A DNA stretch of 64,000 bases from Acidobacteriota bacterium (GCA_020199775.1 JAIVJZ010000009.1:58297-122296), one strand, 5' to 3'; shown: positions 43,875-53,634, numbered from the stretch's first letter. Program-made: numbers and translations. The notes: generated from the sequence alone by a model not told the origin.

Positions 43875-46800
43875 TTAGAACGAATACTTGAGCGCGAACT
43901 GGAAGCGGCGCATGGGCGTCGCCGTCGAGGTCGCCTGACCGAAGCCGGGGGCTTCGAGGAAACGCACCGGGATGCCGTAGTTGGCGCGGTTGATGAAGTT
44001 GAAGGCGTCCACACGGAAGAGGATGTCTTGCCCTTCGCGGACGCGGAAGCGTTTGACGAGCGCGAGGTTGAGGTCGAGGATGCCGCCCGCGCGAAAGGTG
44101 TTCCTGCCGACCGCGCCGTTCTCGCCGACGGGCGCGAGCAGCGAGTTGGGATCATTCGTCGTCAGGCGCAAGGGCCGGCGGCGGTCGCCGGTGCGTTCGA
44201 TGCCGGCGGTCGTGTTGAGGCGGTCGGTCAGGTTGCCGTCGAGGTTCACGTCGTAGATCGAGTTGACGGTGAACGGCTGACCCGTTTGATAGCTGCCCGT
44301 CCCGGCCAGTTGCAGATCGCGGAAGATGAGACGGGCGAGGCGGCCGCGCGCGTCGGGCAAGTCGTAGACGAAGTTGTAAGAGAAGCGGTGGCGCACGTCG
44401 AAGTTGGCGGGGCCGCGCTCGGCGTCGAGGTTGCGCGAGTCTTGCGGGAGCGCGGACGCGCCCGCCAGATCGAACACGTCCGATACGTCGTCGATCACTT
44501 TGCCGAAAGTGTAGGCCGCCTGATATTGCAGCGTGCGACGCAGACGACCGCGCAGTTGAAGCTGCATGGAGTCGTAGCGCGAACGGGCGGTCGTCTCGAA
44601 GCGCGAGATGAACCCGGCGCCCGGGTTGGGGCGACCGCCTTCGGGCGCGAGCGCGAGGCCGAAGACGAGCGGCTGCACGCCGTCTTCGGGCGTGTCCTCT
44701 TGCGAGACCCTGAAGTCGAGCGGGATGAGGATGCTGTTGAGTCCGAGGTTGGGCGTGCTGAAGCGCAGCAGGTTCTGGCCGCGCGTGCCGACGTAGGCCA
44801 CGGAGAGCACGGTGTCGCGCGACAGTTGTTGCTCGACGCTGAAGGTGTAGTGGTGCGCGCGCGGCGACTTGAGGATGCGCGCCGGCAAAGTCGCCCCGAA
44901 GATGCTCGAAGTCGGTTCCGCCTCGCCCGTGACGAGTTGGTTGATGGCGTTGACGAGTTCGGCCGTCGTCAGTTCCGCGTTGATGCGGTTGAGCGTACCG
45001 GGTTGCACGATGCCGAGACGCCGGTCGCTCGGATTGAGCAGTTGGAGTTGTCCCAAACCGCGGCCATTGTCGTTGTCGCCTTGACGGCCGATGAAATTGC
45101 CGAGGCCGCCCGAGAAGTTGACCGTCAGGAAATTGGGGTAGACGTTTCTGGACTGGCTGACGACCGCGCCGAGGATTTGATCGTAGAAGATGCCGTAACC
45201 GGCGCGGAAGACCGTGAGCCGGTCAGCCCCGAACAGGTTGGGCGCGTAGGCCACGCCGAAGCGCGGGGCGAAGTTGGAGCGGTCGGGGTCGAAGATGCGC
45301 TGGCGGCCGCCGATGAAATCGCGCAGGCCGGGCACTTCGCTCAGTTCGGGGGCGTCGAAAGAATCTTCGATGCGCCGCTGCCGCTCGCCCGGCGGCGAGT
45401 TGTACTCGTAGCGCAGGCCGAAGGAGAGCGAGAGGTTCGGCCGGATGCGCCACGCGTCCTGCCCGAAGAAGTTGTACTGGTAGAGCCGCAACCCGATGTC
45501 GGATGCGCGCGTCGCGAGCGTCTGGAAGAAGCCGCTCGCAGCCCCGGCGGCGGCGAGGTCAACGGCGTCGATGAAACCGCCCTGCGCCCTCACCTCGCCG
45601 GCGGCGTCTATGATGATGTTGGGCGCGCCGTTGAAGGTGATGAGCGGGCGCGCGTTGCGCGGCAGGTCGCTGTTTAGCTCGGTGCGGCGAATGTCCGTGC
45701 CGAAGGTGAGGCTGTGCGTTCCGGCGCGCAGGGTCAAAGTGTCGGCGATCTGGTAGGTGTTGTTGACGCGCTGCTGCGGGAAGTTGAACACGTCAACGCC
45801 GAGCGGGCTGAAACCCGCGATGCTGACCTGCCCGACCGGCCCCAGTTCGTCCTCGGTCGTGAAGCCGGTCGAACCGTACACGACCGCCCCCGTGTTGGGC
45901 GTGAACGGGGTGTCGGGCAAAGTGCCGTTGAGGACGTAGGGCGCGTTGAGGAGGAAGGGGACGTTCGGCAGTTGCGAACTCGGGACTTGAAAAGTGGTGT
46001 CGCGCACCTCCGCGAAGTTGAGACTCGTGCGGCCGTAGGAGAGGCGCACCTGATTGAAGACGGGGCGCGTCGAATCGGGGCGGCTCAGTTCGCTGTTCAG
46101 GTAGAAGGAGTTGTTCTGCGTGCGCACGCGCGGCTTGAGCGTCGAGAAGATCGCGCCGCCGGTGACGGGGATGAAGCGCGAGTCCTCCGTGAAGTTATAG
46201 CGTTCGGTGACGGTCTGCCCGCGCCCGCCGATTTTGAAGTTGCCGTCGATTTTGAAGGAGGCGATTGCGCCGCGCCCGCCCGCCGGGAGCGTCTGCGTGA
46301 AGGTGTTCGCGCCGTAGATGCCGCGCGGGTTGTTGGGGAAGGGGAAGAGACTGAAAATCGCGTCGCCGTCGACGCTGGTGGGAAACGAGCGGAAGGGCTC
46401 GTTGGGGTCGAGCAGTCCGAGCGGGAGGCCGGTCGCGCCCGTGCCGCCGAAGCCGCGTTCTTCGACGGTCGGCACGGCGAAGCTCTCCTCGCGCGTGGCG
46501 TTGGCGCGCGTGCCCTCGGCGGAGATGAAATAAAAGATGCGCTCGCGTTTGAGCGGCCCGCCGAGCACGAAGCCACCCTGCCCGAGCGTGAACGAATCTT
46601 CGCCGCCGCTTCCGTTGCGCACCGTGAGCGGCCCGGCGTCGAGCAGCACCGGCTGGTTGTTTCCGGCGCGGAGCGCGAACGCTTCGTTGCCGGCGAACGC
46701 GTCGTTGCCGTTGGCCGTGTCGAAGACGTTGCGCGCGTTGAGTTGGCTGGTGTTGAGGAAGCCGTAGAGCGTGCCGTGATGCCCGCTTCCGCCCGACTTT

Positions 46801-47708
46801 GAGACGGCGTTGACCTGCGCCCCGATGTTTCTGCCGAACTGCGCGGGCGCGAGCAGCGTGATCGCCTGATATTCTTTGATGGATTCAATCGGCTGCGGCA
46901 CGAGCGAGAAGAATCCTTGACGGCGCACGCCGATGTCCTCGTCGTTGTTGTCCGAGCCGTCCACGGTGAAGTTGTTGGCGCGCGAGCGCAGGCCGTTGAC
47001 GGAGAACTGTCCGGCCGACCCGACGCCCGCGCCGATGCCGGGGCCGGCAACCGACCCGAGCGTCTGCGGCGGGGGCGCGACGCCGGGCAAGAGCAGCGTG
47101 AGTTCGTCGAACGTGCGCGTGAAAGTGCTCGAACCGAGCGGCAGCGTCGAGACCTCTTCCTCCGTGAACGCGCCGCCCTGCCGCGCGTCGGACGCGTTGA
47201 CCCGCGCGCGGATATCCGTGTCCGCTTCGGTCTGCGGCAAAGGTGTCGGCGTCGGGGAAGCGGGCGCGACGGCGGGCGCGGGGTCGAGCGCGACGGGCAC
47301 GGGCACGACCTCGCCCGTGCGCGTGATGAAGAGACGCTGGCGCACCTCTCTCGTCTGGTAGCCAGTGGCCGAGACGCGTATGAGATAGATGCCGGGGCTG
47401 AGCAGCCCTTGATAAAAGCGGCCGCGCGTGTCGGAAGTTTTCGGGATCGCCTGTCCCGTCTGCTGGTTGATGATCTGGACGGTCGCTCCGGCGATGACCT
47501 CGCCCGTCACGCTGTTCGTCACCGTGCCTTCAAACGCGCCCGTCACGGTGTCCTGCGCGTAAACTGTCGAGACTGTCGTCCCGGCGGGCGCGAGCATGCC
47601 GAGGAACAGAAACCAGACGACGAAGACGCTCGCGATGCCGCGCCCGCCGCGCCTTGAAAGATGAGAAAACGGATCGGCGCGCTCGCGCCTGTGGGGGATG
47701 TGGAACAT
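43875..47708 (-). CDS. Oar-like TonB-dependent receptor with carboxypeptidase-regulatory domain
   Basis: A 1277-aa outer-membrane protein from MFHIPHRRER, with AGAGGTG about 9 bases upstream. After a signal (WFLFLGMLAPAGTTVSTVYA) comes a carboxypeptidase-regulatory-like domain (GAFEGTVTNSVTGEVIAGATV). A Pro-rich linker, a TonB plug (FTRTFDELTLLLPG, FSVNGLRSRANNFTVDGSDNN) and a large beta-barrel follow, ending RFQFALKYSF with terminal Phe. This domain order is the Oar type that is greatly expanded in Acidobacteriota. The ligand is unknown. An in-frame extension to 47840 lacks signal character. Confidence 0.93.
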   Translation of the reverse strand: MFHIPHRRERADPFSHLSRRGGRGIASVFVVWFLFLGMLAPAGTTVSTVYAQDTVTGAFEGTVTNSVTGEVIAGATVQIINQQTGQAIPKTSDTRGRFYQGLLSPGIYLIRVSATGYQTREVRQRLFITRTGEVVPVPVALDPAPAVAPASPTPTPLPQTEADTDIRARVNASDARQGGAFTEEEVSTLPLGSSTFTRTFDELTLLLPGVAPPPQTLGSVAGPGIGAGVGSAGQFSVNGLRSRANNFTVDGSDNNDEDIGVRRQGFFSLVPQPIESIKEYQAITLLAPAQFGRNIGAQVNAVSKSGGSGHHGTLYGFLNTSQLNARNVFDTANGNDAFAGNEAFALRAGNNQPVLLDAGPLTVRNGSGGEDSFTLGQGGFVLGGPLKRERIFYFISAEGTRANATREESFAVPTVEERGFGGTGATGLPLGLLDPNEPFRSFPTSVDGDAIFSLFPFPNNPRGIYGANTFTQTLPAGGRGAIASFKIDGNFKIGGRGQTVTERYNFTEDSRFIPVTGGAIFSTLKPRVRTQNNSFYLNSELSRPDSTRPVFNQVRLSYGRTSLNFAEVRDTTFQVPSSQLPNVPFLLNAPYVLNGTLPDTPFTPNTGAVVYGSTGFTTEDELGPVGQVSIAGFSPLGVDVFNFPQQRVNNTYQIADTLTLRAGTHSLTFGTDIRRTELNSDLPRNARPLITFNGAPNIIIDAAGEVRAQGGFIDAVDLAAAGAASGFFQTLATRASDIGLRLYQYNFFGQDAWRIRPNLSLSFGLRYEYNSPPGERQRRIEDSFDAPELSEVPGLRDFIGGRQRIFDPDRSNFAPRFGVAYAPNLFGADRLTVFRAGYGIFYDQILGAVVSQSRNVYPNFLTVNFSGGLGNFIGRQGDNDNGRGLGQLQLLNPSDRRLGIVQPGTLNRINAELTTAELVNAINQLVTGEAEPTSSIFGATLPARILKSPRAHHYTFSVEQQLSRDTVLSVAYVGTRGQNLLRFSTPNLGLNSILIPLDFRVSQEDTPEDGVQPLVFGLALAPEGGRPNPGAGFISRFETTARSRYDSMQLQLRGRLRRTLQYQAAYTFGKVIDDVSDVFDLAGASALPQDSRNLDAERGPANFDVRHRFSYNFVYDLPDARGRLARLIFRDLQLAGTGSYQTGQPFTVNSIYDVNLDGNLTDRLNTTAGIERTGDRRRPLRLTTNDPNSLLAPVGENGAVGRNTFRAGGILDLNLALVKRFRVREGQDILFRVDAFNFINRANYGIPVRFLEAPGFGQATSTATPMRRFQFALKYSF

Positions 47709-47831
47709 TGGGGGACACCTCTGTGATCGAAGAATTGGGAACGGGGAATTTAAGTGAGTCGTCGTGTCAGGCGACCGGCAGGGAAGGCGAAGGGCTGACA
47801 CGCTTTCTGTAAAGTTGTCATCTCGGTGCTT

Positions 47832-47860
47832 AACTAACATTGAACGCGGCGGCGCGTCAA
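47832..47860 (-). promoter_or_regulatory. Candidate sigma-70 promoter of the receptor gene
   Basis: On the minus strand TTGACG (47860-47855), a 17-base spacer and TTAGTT (47837-47832). The -35 is good, the -10 weak. It would give a leader of about 115 bases. Confidence 0.35.
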
Positions 47861-47913
47861 TAGGTGAGGACGAGTTTATTTGATCTCGGCGTGCGCGCCG
47901 CCCGCCAAAATGG

Positions 47914-47947
47914 AAAACGGGAGGCTCAAAGTTGAGCCTCCCGTTTC
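47914..47947 (-). terminator. Terminator after the CsbD/general-stress gene
   Basis: AAACGGGAGGCTCAA (47915-47929) pairs with TTGAGCCTCCCGTTT (47932-47946); the apex must open to a few bases. Minus-strand TTTTCCATTTTG follows. It separates the stress gene from the receptor gene. Confidence 0.85.
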
Positions 47948-47972
47948 GTTTCCGACCGCTTGTCGTCCGCGT

Positions 47973-48650
47973 TTAGCGGTAGACGTTTTCGCCGCGATGC
48001 GTTTTGAATTCGTTCTCGAAGTATTCGGCGTCTTCGTCCGAGCGCGCGTTGACGCCCATCACGATGCCGCCTTCCTTGACGCCGCTCTCATACGCCTTCG
48101 CGCGATCTTCGGGGATGCCCGAACCGATGAGCGCACCGATGAGTCCGCCGGTCGCGCCGCCCGCGCCCGCGCCCGCCAGCGCAGCCGCAATCGGCCCCGC
48201 CACGACGAGTCCCAAGCCCGGCAAGATGACCGACGTGCCGATGGCCGCAATCGCCGCGAGCACCGCGCCGGTCGTGCCGCCGATGGCCGCGCCCGCGCCC
48301 GCGCCTTCGAGGGCTTTGCTGCCGAGTTCCGTATCGCCCGCCGAGTCGTCGGATGAGAAATGCGTCTTGCGCGTCTCGTCCGACATCAACAGGTTAACGT
48401 CGTCTTTGCTGTAGCCGCGCGTCGAGAGCGAACCGTAGGCGCGCTCCGCGCTGTCGCGGTCGCGGAACAACCCCGTGACCATGCGATTCGACTGCTGGCG
48501 CGCCGCGCCCGTCGCGCTCTCGGTCGCGCCTTCCGCGCGTAGTGAACTGTTGCCCGTCACCGTGCCCGTCGCTTCCTTGATGTTGCCTTTGGTGCGCTGG
48601 CCTAAAGCCGAAGCCTCTTCGCCGATACTGTCGTTTCTGTTGTCGTCCAT
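47973..48650 (-). CDS. CsbD-like / general stress protein fusion
   Basis: A 225-aa protein. The first ~45 residues (ALGQRTKGNIKEATGTVTGN) match the CsbD-like stress motif. Residues about 57-95 (MVTGLFRDRDSAERAYGSLSTRGYSKDDVNLL) are the alpha/beta 'general stress' head that precedes Gly-rich membrane stretches in DUF1269-like proteins. A glycine-zipper hydrophobic region (GAGAGAAIGGTTGAVLAAI, then GLVVAGPIAAALAGAGAGG) follows, then VNARSDEDAEYFENEFKTH. AAGGGA lies 9 bases before the ATG. An 18-base palindrome is 25 bases upstream. It probably acts in envelope or osmotic stress; the exact role is unknown. Confidence 0.8.
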   Translation of the reverse strand: MDDNRNDSIGEEASALGQRTKGNIKEATGTVTGNSSLRAEGATESATGAARQQSNRMVTGLFRDRDSAERAYGSLSTRGYSKDDVNLLMSDETRKTHFSSDDSAGDTELGSKALEGAGAGAAIGGTTGAVLAAIAAIGTSVILPGLGLVVAGPIAAALAGAGAGGATGGLIGALIGSGIPEDRAKAYESGVKEGGIVMGVNARSDEDAEYFENEFKTHRGENVYR

Positions 48651-48675
48651 TTTATTTTATCCCTTTCGCTTTGTC

Positions 48676-48693
48676 GGACTCTTCTAAGAGTCC
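48676..48693. promoter_or_regulatory. 18-base perfect palindrome upstream of the stress gene
   Basis: GGACTCTT-CT-AAGAGTCC is centred about 35 bases before the ATG of the CsbD fusion. Position and symmetry suggest an operator for a dimeric regulator; the loop is too short for a stable RNA hairpin. Confidence 0.4.
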
Positions 48694-48984
48694 GTGATGT
48701 ATGCAACTCGCGACCCGCCTGATTAGGAGAGTAAATCAGCAGCCTTTGGTTTGATTGCGACCCGTTCGGGTTTCGCTCACGCGTCCAGTTGACGGGCGGG
48801 CGAATCAACCGTCTCGCGCCGGCCTGTGTATGGTTTCGCACCTTGAAAATTGCTGCTACACCGGAGGTGGCAAAAGGCGTGCCGCGGGCCTGCGTAGACT
48901 GCGCAGCGGACGTGTCGCGCGAGACGGTTTGAGGCGGGCGTGAAACTCACGGCAGGCGGATCGGCAGCGGCGCGTGATAAATGC

Positions 48985-49012
48985 TCGACACATCGCGCTA
49001 AATCGGTATAAT
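48985..49012 (+). promoter_or_regulatory. Sigma-70-type promoter of the liv operon
   Basis: TCGACA (48985-48990), 16 bases, and TATAAT (49007-49012). The transcript would start near 49019, giving a leader of about 210 bases before livK. The rest of 48651-49229 contains no gene I can support. Confidence 0.6.
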
Positions 49013-49229
49013 GCGCCTATCACGAGATTTCGTCTGCGCCGTTTTGGTTTGGATGCCGCCTTGCGGCTCAAAACTATGTGCGGCTTTGGCGCGTATCATT
49101 CTCTCAAAAGTATTTTCAAGTTTTCTCAGGTTGAGACGGACACGCCGCCCGGCGCGCACATGCGTTTTACGACGTGAGGTTTTATGCCGTCTCCCGCTCT
49201 TGAAATCTGTCTTACTGGATGAGGTCAAC

Positions 49230-50573
49230 ATGAAAAGAATCCTATTAACTTTCGCATTAACCGCCACGCTCGTCGCTAATTTCGCCTGCGTGCGCAAAGA
49301 CGGCGGCCCGACCGTGGCAAGCGACACCGGCGCGATCAAGGTCGGAGTTTACGGAGACCTGTCGGGGCAAACTTCGAGCTTCGGGCAGTCCACCAAAAAC
49401 GGCGTGCAGATGGCCGCCGACGAAATCAACAAGGCGGGCGGCATCAACGGCCGCCAGATTCAACTGCTCATCGAAGACGATCAGGGGCAGCCCGCGCAGG
49501 CCGCCACGGTCGCCACCAAGCTCGTGAATCAGGACAAGGTCGTCGCGCTGCTCGGAGAGGTCGCTTCGACCAACAGTTTGGCCGCCGCGCCGAAAGCGCA
49601 GGAGGGCAAAGTGCCGATGATCACGCCCTCTTCGACCAACCCGAAGGTGACGCAGGTGGGCGATTACATCTTCCGCGTCTGCTTCATCGATTCGTTTCAG
49701 GGCGCGGTCATGGCGAAGTTCGCCGCCAACACGCTGAAGGCGAAAACCGCCGCGCTGCTCGGCGACGTGAACTCCGACTACAGCAAAGGCATGTCGCAGT
49801 ATTTCGAAGAGCAGTTCAATAAACTCGGCGGGAAGATCATCATGCGCCAGTCCTACACGCAGACCGACCCGGACTTCAAAGGCCAACTGACTTCCATCCG
49901 CGCCGCCAACCCTGACGTGATCTTCGTGCCCGGCTACTACGGGCAGGTCGGCGTCATCGCCAAGCAGGCCAAGGAACTCGGCATCAACGCGCCGCTCTTG
50001 GGCGGCGACGGCTGGGACGCCCCGCAACTGTGGGAACTCGGCGGCGAAGCCCTGCGCGGCGCGTACATGGCGAACCACTATTCGATTGACGACCCGTCGC
50101 CCGCGATTCAGAAGTTCGTCGCCGACTACAAAGCACGCTACAACAACACCGCGCCCGACGCCATCGCCGCGCTCGCCTACGACGCGATGAAGATTCTCGC
50201 CGACGCCCTCAAGCGCGCCGGAACCACCGACGGCCCGAAGCTGCGCGACGCCATCGCGCAGACGGCCGACTTCCCCGGCGTCACCGGCCGGATCACGATC
50301 AACGCCGACCGCGACGCCGTCAAGCCAGCCGTCGTGCTCAAACTCGAACCCACGGGTCGTAAGTTCATCTACACCGAGACGATTCAGCCGGAAGGCGCGG
50401 CCGCCACCACCACGACGAGCGGTGCGCCCGCCGGTTCCGCCTCGCCGCCGACCGTCGCCTCGCCCGCCGCGGGGGCGTCCGGCACGACGGCCAGCCCCGC
50501 GGCCGGTAACGCCAACGCGAACACGAACACGAACACCAACGCGAATGCCGCCGGCGCGCGCGCCACCCCGTAG
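49230..50573 (+). CDS. livK: Branched-chain amino acid-type ABC substrate-binding lipoprotein
   Basis: A 447-aa periplasmic binding protein of the LivK class. From MKRILLTFALTATLVANFAC the lipobox Cys is residue 20. The Peripla_BP_6 fold starts IKVGVYGDLSGQTSSFG and includes NGVQMAADEINKAGGINGR, LIEDDQGQPAQAATVATKLV and YDAMKILADALKRAG. The tail is an Ala/Thr/Pro/Asn low-complexity stretch (NANANTNTNTNANAAG), perhaps a surface spacer. GAGG lies 8 bases before the ATG; the frame is open back to 49011 but that part is the leader. It heads the livKHMGF operon. Ligand: branched-chain or other amino acids. Confidence 0.93.
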   Translation: MKRILLTFALTATLVANFACVRKDGGPTVASDTGAIKVGVYGDLSGQTSSFGQSTKNGVQMAADEINKAGGINGRQIQLLIEDDQGQPAQAATVATKLVNQDKVVALLGEVASTNSLAAAPKAQEGKVPMITPSSTNPKVTQVGDYIFRVCFIDSFQGAVMAKFAANTLKAKTAALLGDVNSDYSKGMSQYFEEQFNKLGGKIIMRQSYTQTDPDFKGQLTSIRAANPDVIFVPGYYGQVGVIAKQAKELGINAPLLGGDGWDAPQLWELGGEALRGAYMANHYSIDDPSPAIQKFVADYKARYNNTAPDAIAALAYDAMKILADALKRAGTTDGPKLRDAIAQTADFPGVTGRITINADRDAVKPAVVLKLEPTGRKFIYTETIQPEGAAATTTTSGAPAGSASPPTVASPAAGASGTTASPAAGNANANTNTNTNANAAGARATP

Positions 50574-50594
50574 ACAAAGTCACTCAGGTTTGTT

Positions 50595-51512
50595 ATGGAC
50601 ACCTTCGTACAACAACTCATCAACGGCCTGACCATCGGCTCGATCTACGCCCTGATCGCGCTCGGCTACACGATGGTCTACGGCATCCTGCGCCTGATCA
50701 ACTTCGCCCACGGCGACATCTACATGGTGGGCGCGTTCGCCGGGTTCTTCATCGCGCACGGCCTCGGTTTCGCCGCCGAACCGTCGCTCGTCGGCTTCGC
50801 CATCACGCTGCTCGGCTCGATGCTGGTGGCCGCGCTCATCGGGATGGCGATTGAGCGTTTCGCCTACCGCCCCGTGCGCAAGTACGCGCGCATGACGACG
50901 CTGATCACGGCCATCGGCGTCTCGCTGCTGTTGGAAAATCTGGGCGTCGTCATCTTCGGCGGCGCGCCGCGTTCCTTCCCGCAGCTGCTGCAAAATCAGA
51001 ACTACACGCTCTTCGGCAACGCCGCGATCTCAAAGTCGCAGATCCTGATCTTCTCCGTCTCCATCGCGCTGATGCTGCTCTTGCAATGGATCATCTACCG
51101 GACGAAGGTGGGCACGGCGATGCGCGCCGTCTCTTTCAACCTCAACTCGGCGAAGTTGATGGGCATCAACACCAACTTGATCATCGCCTTCACCTTCGCG
51201 CTCGGCTCCGCGCTGGCGGCGGCGGGCGGCGTGCTGACGGCGCAGTACAACCCGCAGATTTATCCCCTGATGGGCATCATCACGGGGCTGAAAGCCTTCG
51301 TCGCGGCGGTGCTCGGCGGCATCGGCAACATCCCCGGCGCGGTGCTCGGCGGGCTGCTCATCGGCGCGGCCGAAACTTTCGTCGTCGGCTACGGGCAGAG
51401 CGTCGGCATCCCCTCGACTTACCGCGACGCCGTCGCCTTCTCGATCCTGATTCTCGTGCTCTTATTCCGCCCGGCGGGCTTGCTCGGCTCGACCGTGCAG
51501 GAGAAAGTTTAA
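50595..51512 (+). CDS. livH: ABC permease LivH
   Basis: Inner-membrane channel subunit, 305 aa, with about eight spans. It starts MDTFVQQLINGLTIGSIYAL, then GYTMVYGILRLINFAHGDIYM, the classic LivH N-terminus. The ATPase-contact loop region contains MRAVSFNLNSAKLMGINTN, and GLKAFVAAVLGGIGNIPGA follows. It lies 21 bases after livK and is followed by livM, so it pairs with LivM in the translocation pore. Confidence 0.95.
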   Translation: MDTFVQQLINGLTIGSIYALIALGYTMVYGILRLINFAHGDIYMVGAFAGFFIAHGLGFAAEPSLVGFAITLLGSMLVAALIGMAIERFAYRPVRKYARMTTLITAIGVSLLLENLGVVIFGGAPRSFPQLLQNQNYTLFGNAAISKSQILIFSVSIALMLLLQWIIYRTKVGTAMRAVSFNLNSAKLMGINTNLIIAFTFALGSALAAAGGVLTAQYNPQIYPLMGIITGLKAFVAAVLGGIGNIPGAVLGGLLIGAAETFVVGYGQSVGIPSTYRDAVAFSILILVLLFRPAGLLGSTVQEKV

Positions 51513-51610
51513 GAAAGGACGGGGACGCCCGCGCGCGGAAGTAACGACGGGGGTTTTTGACGACTTTCAACCCGGCGTTCGATCTCTCGTAGTCTCCGTC
51601 GTCTGAATTT

Positions 51611-52744
51611 ATGCCAACTTTCGTCAAGAGGCTCCTCTTCGCGGTGCTCGTGATCGCTGCGCTGTTCGCTCTGAACGCGATGTTGAGCACACAGGGGCTG
51701 TTCGGCTTCGGTCTGGATGATTATTACGGCCGCCTGCTGACCTTCATCGGCATCAACGTCATCCTCGCCGTCTCGCTCAACCTGATCAACGGCTTCACGG
51801 GGCAGTTCTCCATCGGTCACGCCGGCTTCATGGCGATTGGGGCTTACGCCTCCGCCTACATGACGGTCTACCACGCGCCCGGGTGGGAACTCGCGCTGGC
51901 CGGGATGGTGGGCGCGGACGCGGCGCACGTCTTGATCTTCGTGCTGGCGATCTTCATCGGCGGCCTCGCCACCGCGCTCGCGGGTCTGGTCGTCGGCATC
52001 CCGTCGCTACGCCTGCGCGGCGACTATCTCGCCATCGTCACGCTCGGCTTCGCGGAGATTATCCGCATCGTCATCCTCAACATCGACAAGGTCGGCGGCG
52101 CGACCGGCCTGACCGTGCCCGGCTACACAAACTTCGTCTGGGTCGGCGTCTTCGCCGTCATCACCATCGTCATCGTCCACAACATCGTGCGCTCCGACAT
52201 CGGGCGCGCCCTCGTCTCGATCCGCGAGGACGAACTCGCCGCCGAGGCGATGGGCATCAACACCACCCGCTACAAAGTGCTCTCGTTCGTCATCAGTTCG
52301 GCCTTCGCCGGAATCGCGGGCGTGCTGTTCGCGCACTACAACAAATTCCTGAGCACGGCCGACTTCACCTTCCTGCGCTCGTTCGAGATCATCATCATGA
52401 TCGTGCTCGGCGGCATGGGTTCGATCACGGGCGCGATTCTCGGCGCGGCGGTCATCACCATCCTGCCCGAAGCCCTGCGGCAGTTGCCCACCGTCGGCCT
52501 CTTCGGACAGGAGTTCAACTTCGCGGACTTGCGCCTCGTCATCTACGCCGCACTCCTGATCGTGATCATGCTGACGAGGCCGCAGGGCGTGCTCGGCACG
52601 CGCGAGTTCGGGATGAACTGGCTGCGCCGCGCGCAAAAACGGCCGGAGGGCGATGAGGCCGTCGGGGCGGATACGGGCGTGTCCATCGCCGAGCGCGACA
52701 CGACGCCGACGGCCGATCCGGTTGAAGAGGTGAAGAACAAATGA
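51611..52744 (+). CDS. livM: ABC permease LivM
   Basis: Second permease subunit, 377 aa, about nine spans. LNLINGFTGQFSIGHAGFM and the contact region LVSIREDELAAEAMGINTTRYKVLSF are typical; FEIIIMIVLGGMGSITGAI completes the fold. The C-terminal ~40 residues are charged and extend beyond most LivM proteins. Its stop overlaps the livG start (ATGA), so translation is coupled. A 98-base gap separates it from livH. Confidence 0.95.
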   Translation: MPTFVKRLLFAVLVIAALFALNAMLSTQGLFGFGLDDYYGRLLTFIGINVILAVSLNLINGFTGQFSIGHAGFMAIGAYASAYMTVYHAPGWELALAGMVGADAAHVLIFVLAIFIGGLATALAGLVVGIPSLRLRGDYLAIVTLGFAEIIRIVILNIDKVGGATGLTVPGYTNFVWVGVFAVITIVIVHNIVRSDIGRALVSIREDELAAEAMGINTTRYKVLSFVISSAFAGIAGVLFAHYNKFLSTADFTFLRSFEIIIMIVLGGMGSITGAILGAAVITILPEALRQLPTVGLFGQEFNFADLRLVIYAALLIVIMLTRPQGVLGTREFGMNWLRRAQKRPEGDEAVGADTGVSIAERDTTPTADPVEEVKNK

Positions 52745-53634
52745 GCGGCGCGCCAGAACACGACGCTGTGGAAGCGACGAAGGAAGACTCGATCCTGACC
52801 GAAGCCGCGCGCGCGGCGCGCAGTAGCGGCGGCGGCGGCGGCGGCGGCGACGACGCGCGTGCGAACGGCGGCGGCGGCGCGACCCTGCGCACCGACAAAT
52901 GCACGATCCGTTTCGGCGGCCTCGTCGCCGTCAACGAACTTGACATGGACGTGCACGAGGGCGAAATCTACGGCCTCATCGGGCCGAACGGCGCGGGCAA
53001 GACGACCATCTTCAACCTCCTGACCGGCGTCTACAAACCCACTTCCGGCGAGATTCACTTTCAGAACAAGCGCATCGACGGCCTGCGCCCCTACGAGATC
53101 GCCAGCCGCGGCGTCTCGCGCACGTTCCAGAACATACGCCTCTTCCCCAGCATGTCCGTGCTCGAAAACGTGATGACGGCCTGCCACATTCACGCCAAGC
53201 AGTCGCTCTTCGACGCCGTCGTGCGCACGCCGCGCTTCGGGCGCGACGAGGAGGAGCACCGCGAGTACTGTCTGGAGTTGCTCGGCATCTTCGATCTCGC
53301 GCGCTACAAGGACGAGGGCGGGACGAGCCTGCCTTACGGCAACCAGCGTCGTCTGGAGATCGTGCGCGCGCTGGCGACGCGGCCGAAACTTCTGCTTCTG
53401 GACGAACCGGCGGCGGGCATGAACCCCTCCGAGGCGATGGACTTGATGGCTCTGATCCGCAAGATACGCGACCGCTTCGGCCTGACCATCCTGCTCGTCG
53501 AACACAACATGAAGGTCGTGATGGGCGTGTGCGAGCGCATTCAGGTGGTGGACTACGGCAAGTCCATCGCGCTCGGCCTGCCCGAACAGATCAAGAACGA
53601 TCCGAAAGTGATCGAAGCGTATCTCGGAGATTAA
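52741..53634 (+). CDS. livG: ABC ATPase LivG
   Basis: Nucleotide-binding subunit, 297 aa. Walker A is GPNGAGKTT, the signature is LPYGNQRRLEIVRAL, and Walker B is LLLLDEPAAGMNP; the GVSRTFQNIRLFP Q-loop is typical of LivG. The N-terminal ~45 residues, including a run of glycines near residue 24 and again near 40, are not part of the family fold and are encoded by GGC repeats. The ATG overlaps the livM stop. Confidence 0.95.
   Translation: MSGAPEHDAVEATKEDSILTEAARAARSSGGGGGGGDDARANGGGGATLRTDKCTIRFGGLVAVNELDMDVHEGEIYGLIGPNGAGKTTIFNLLTGVYKPTSGEIHFQNKRIDGLRPYEIASRGVSRTFQNIRLFPSMSVLENVMTACHIHAKQSLFDAVVRTPRFGRDEEEHREYCLELLGIFDLARYKDEGGTSLPYGNQRRLEIVRALATRPKLLLLDEPAAGMNPSEAMDLMALIRKIRDRFGLTILLVEHNMKVVMGVCERIQVVDYGKSIALGLPEQIKNDPKVIEAYLGD

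Noticed and set aside
49011..49229. Upstream extension of livK
   Set aside because: The frame is open, but a lipoprotein signal with lipobox starts at 49230 with a ribosome site, and the TATAAT box lies at the extension start.
48651..49229. Possible RNA gene or riboswitch in the 579-base gap before livK
   Set aside because: Apart from the promoter and the 18-base palindrome I found no convincing tRNA, riboswitch or conserved RNA fold by eye.
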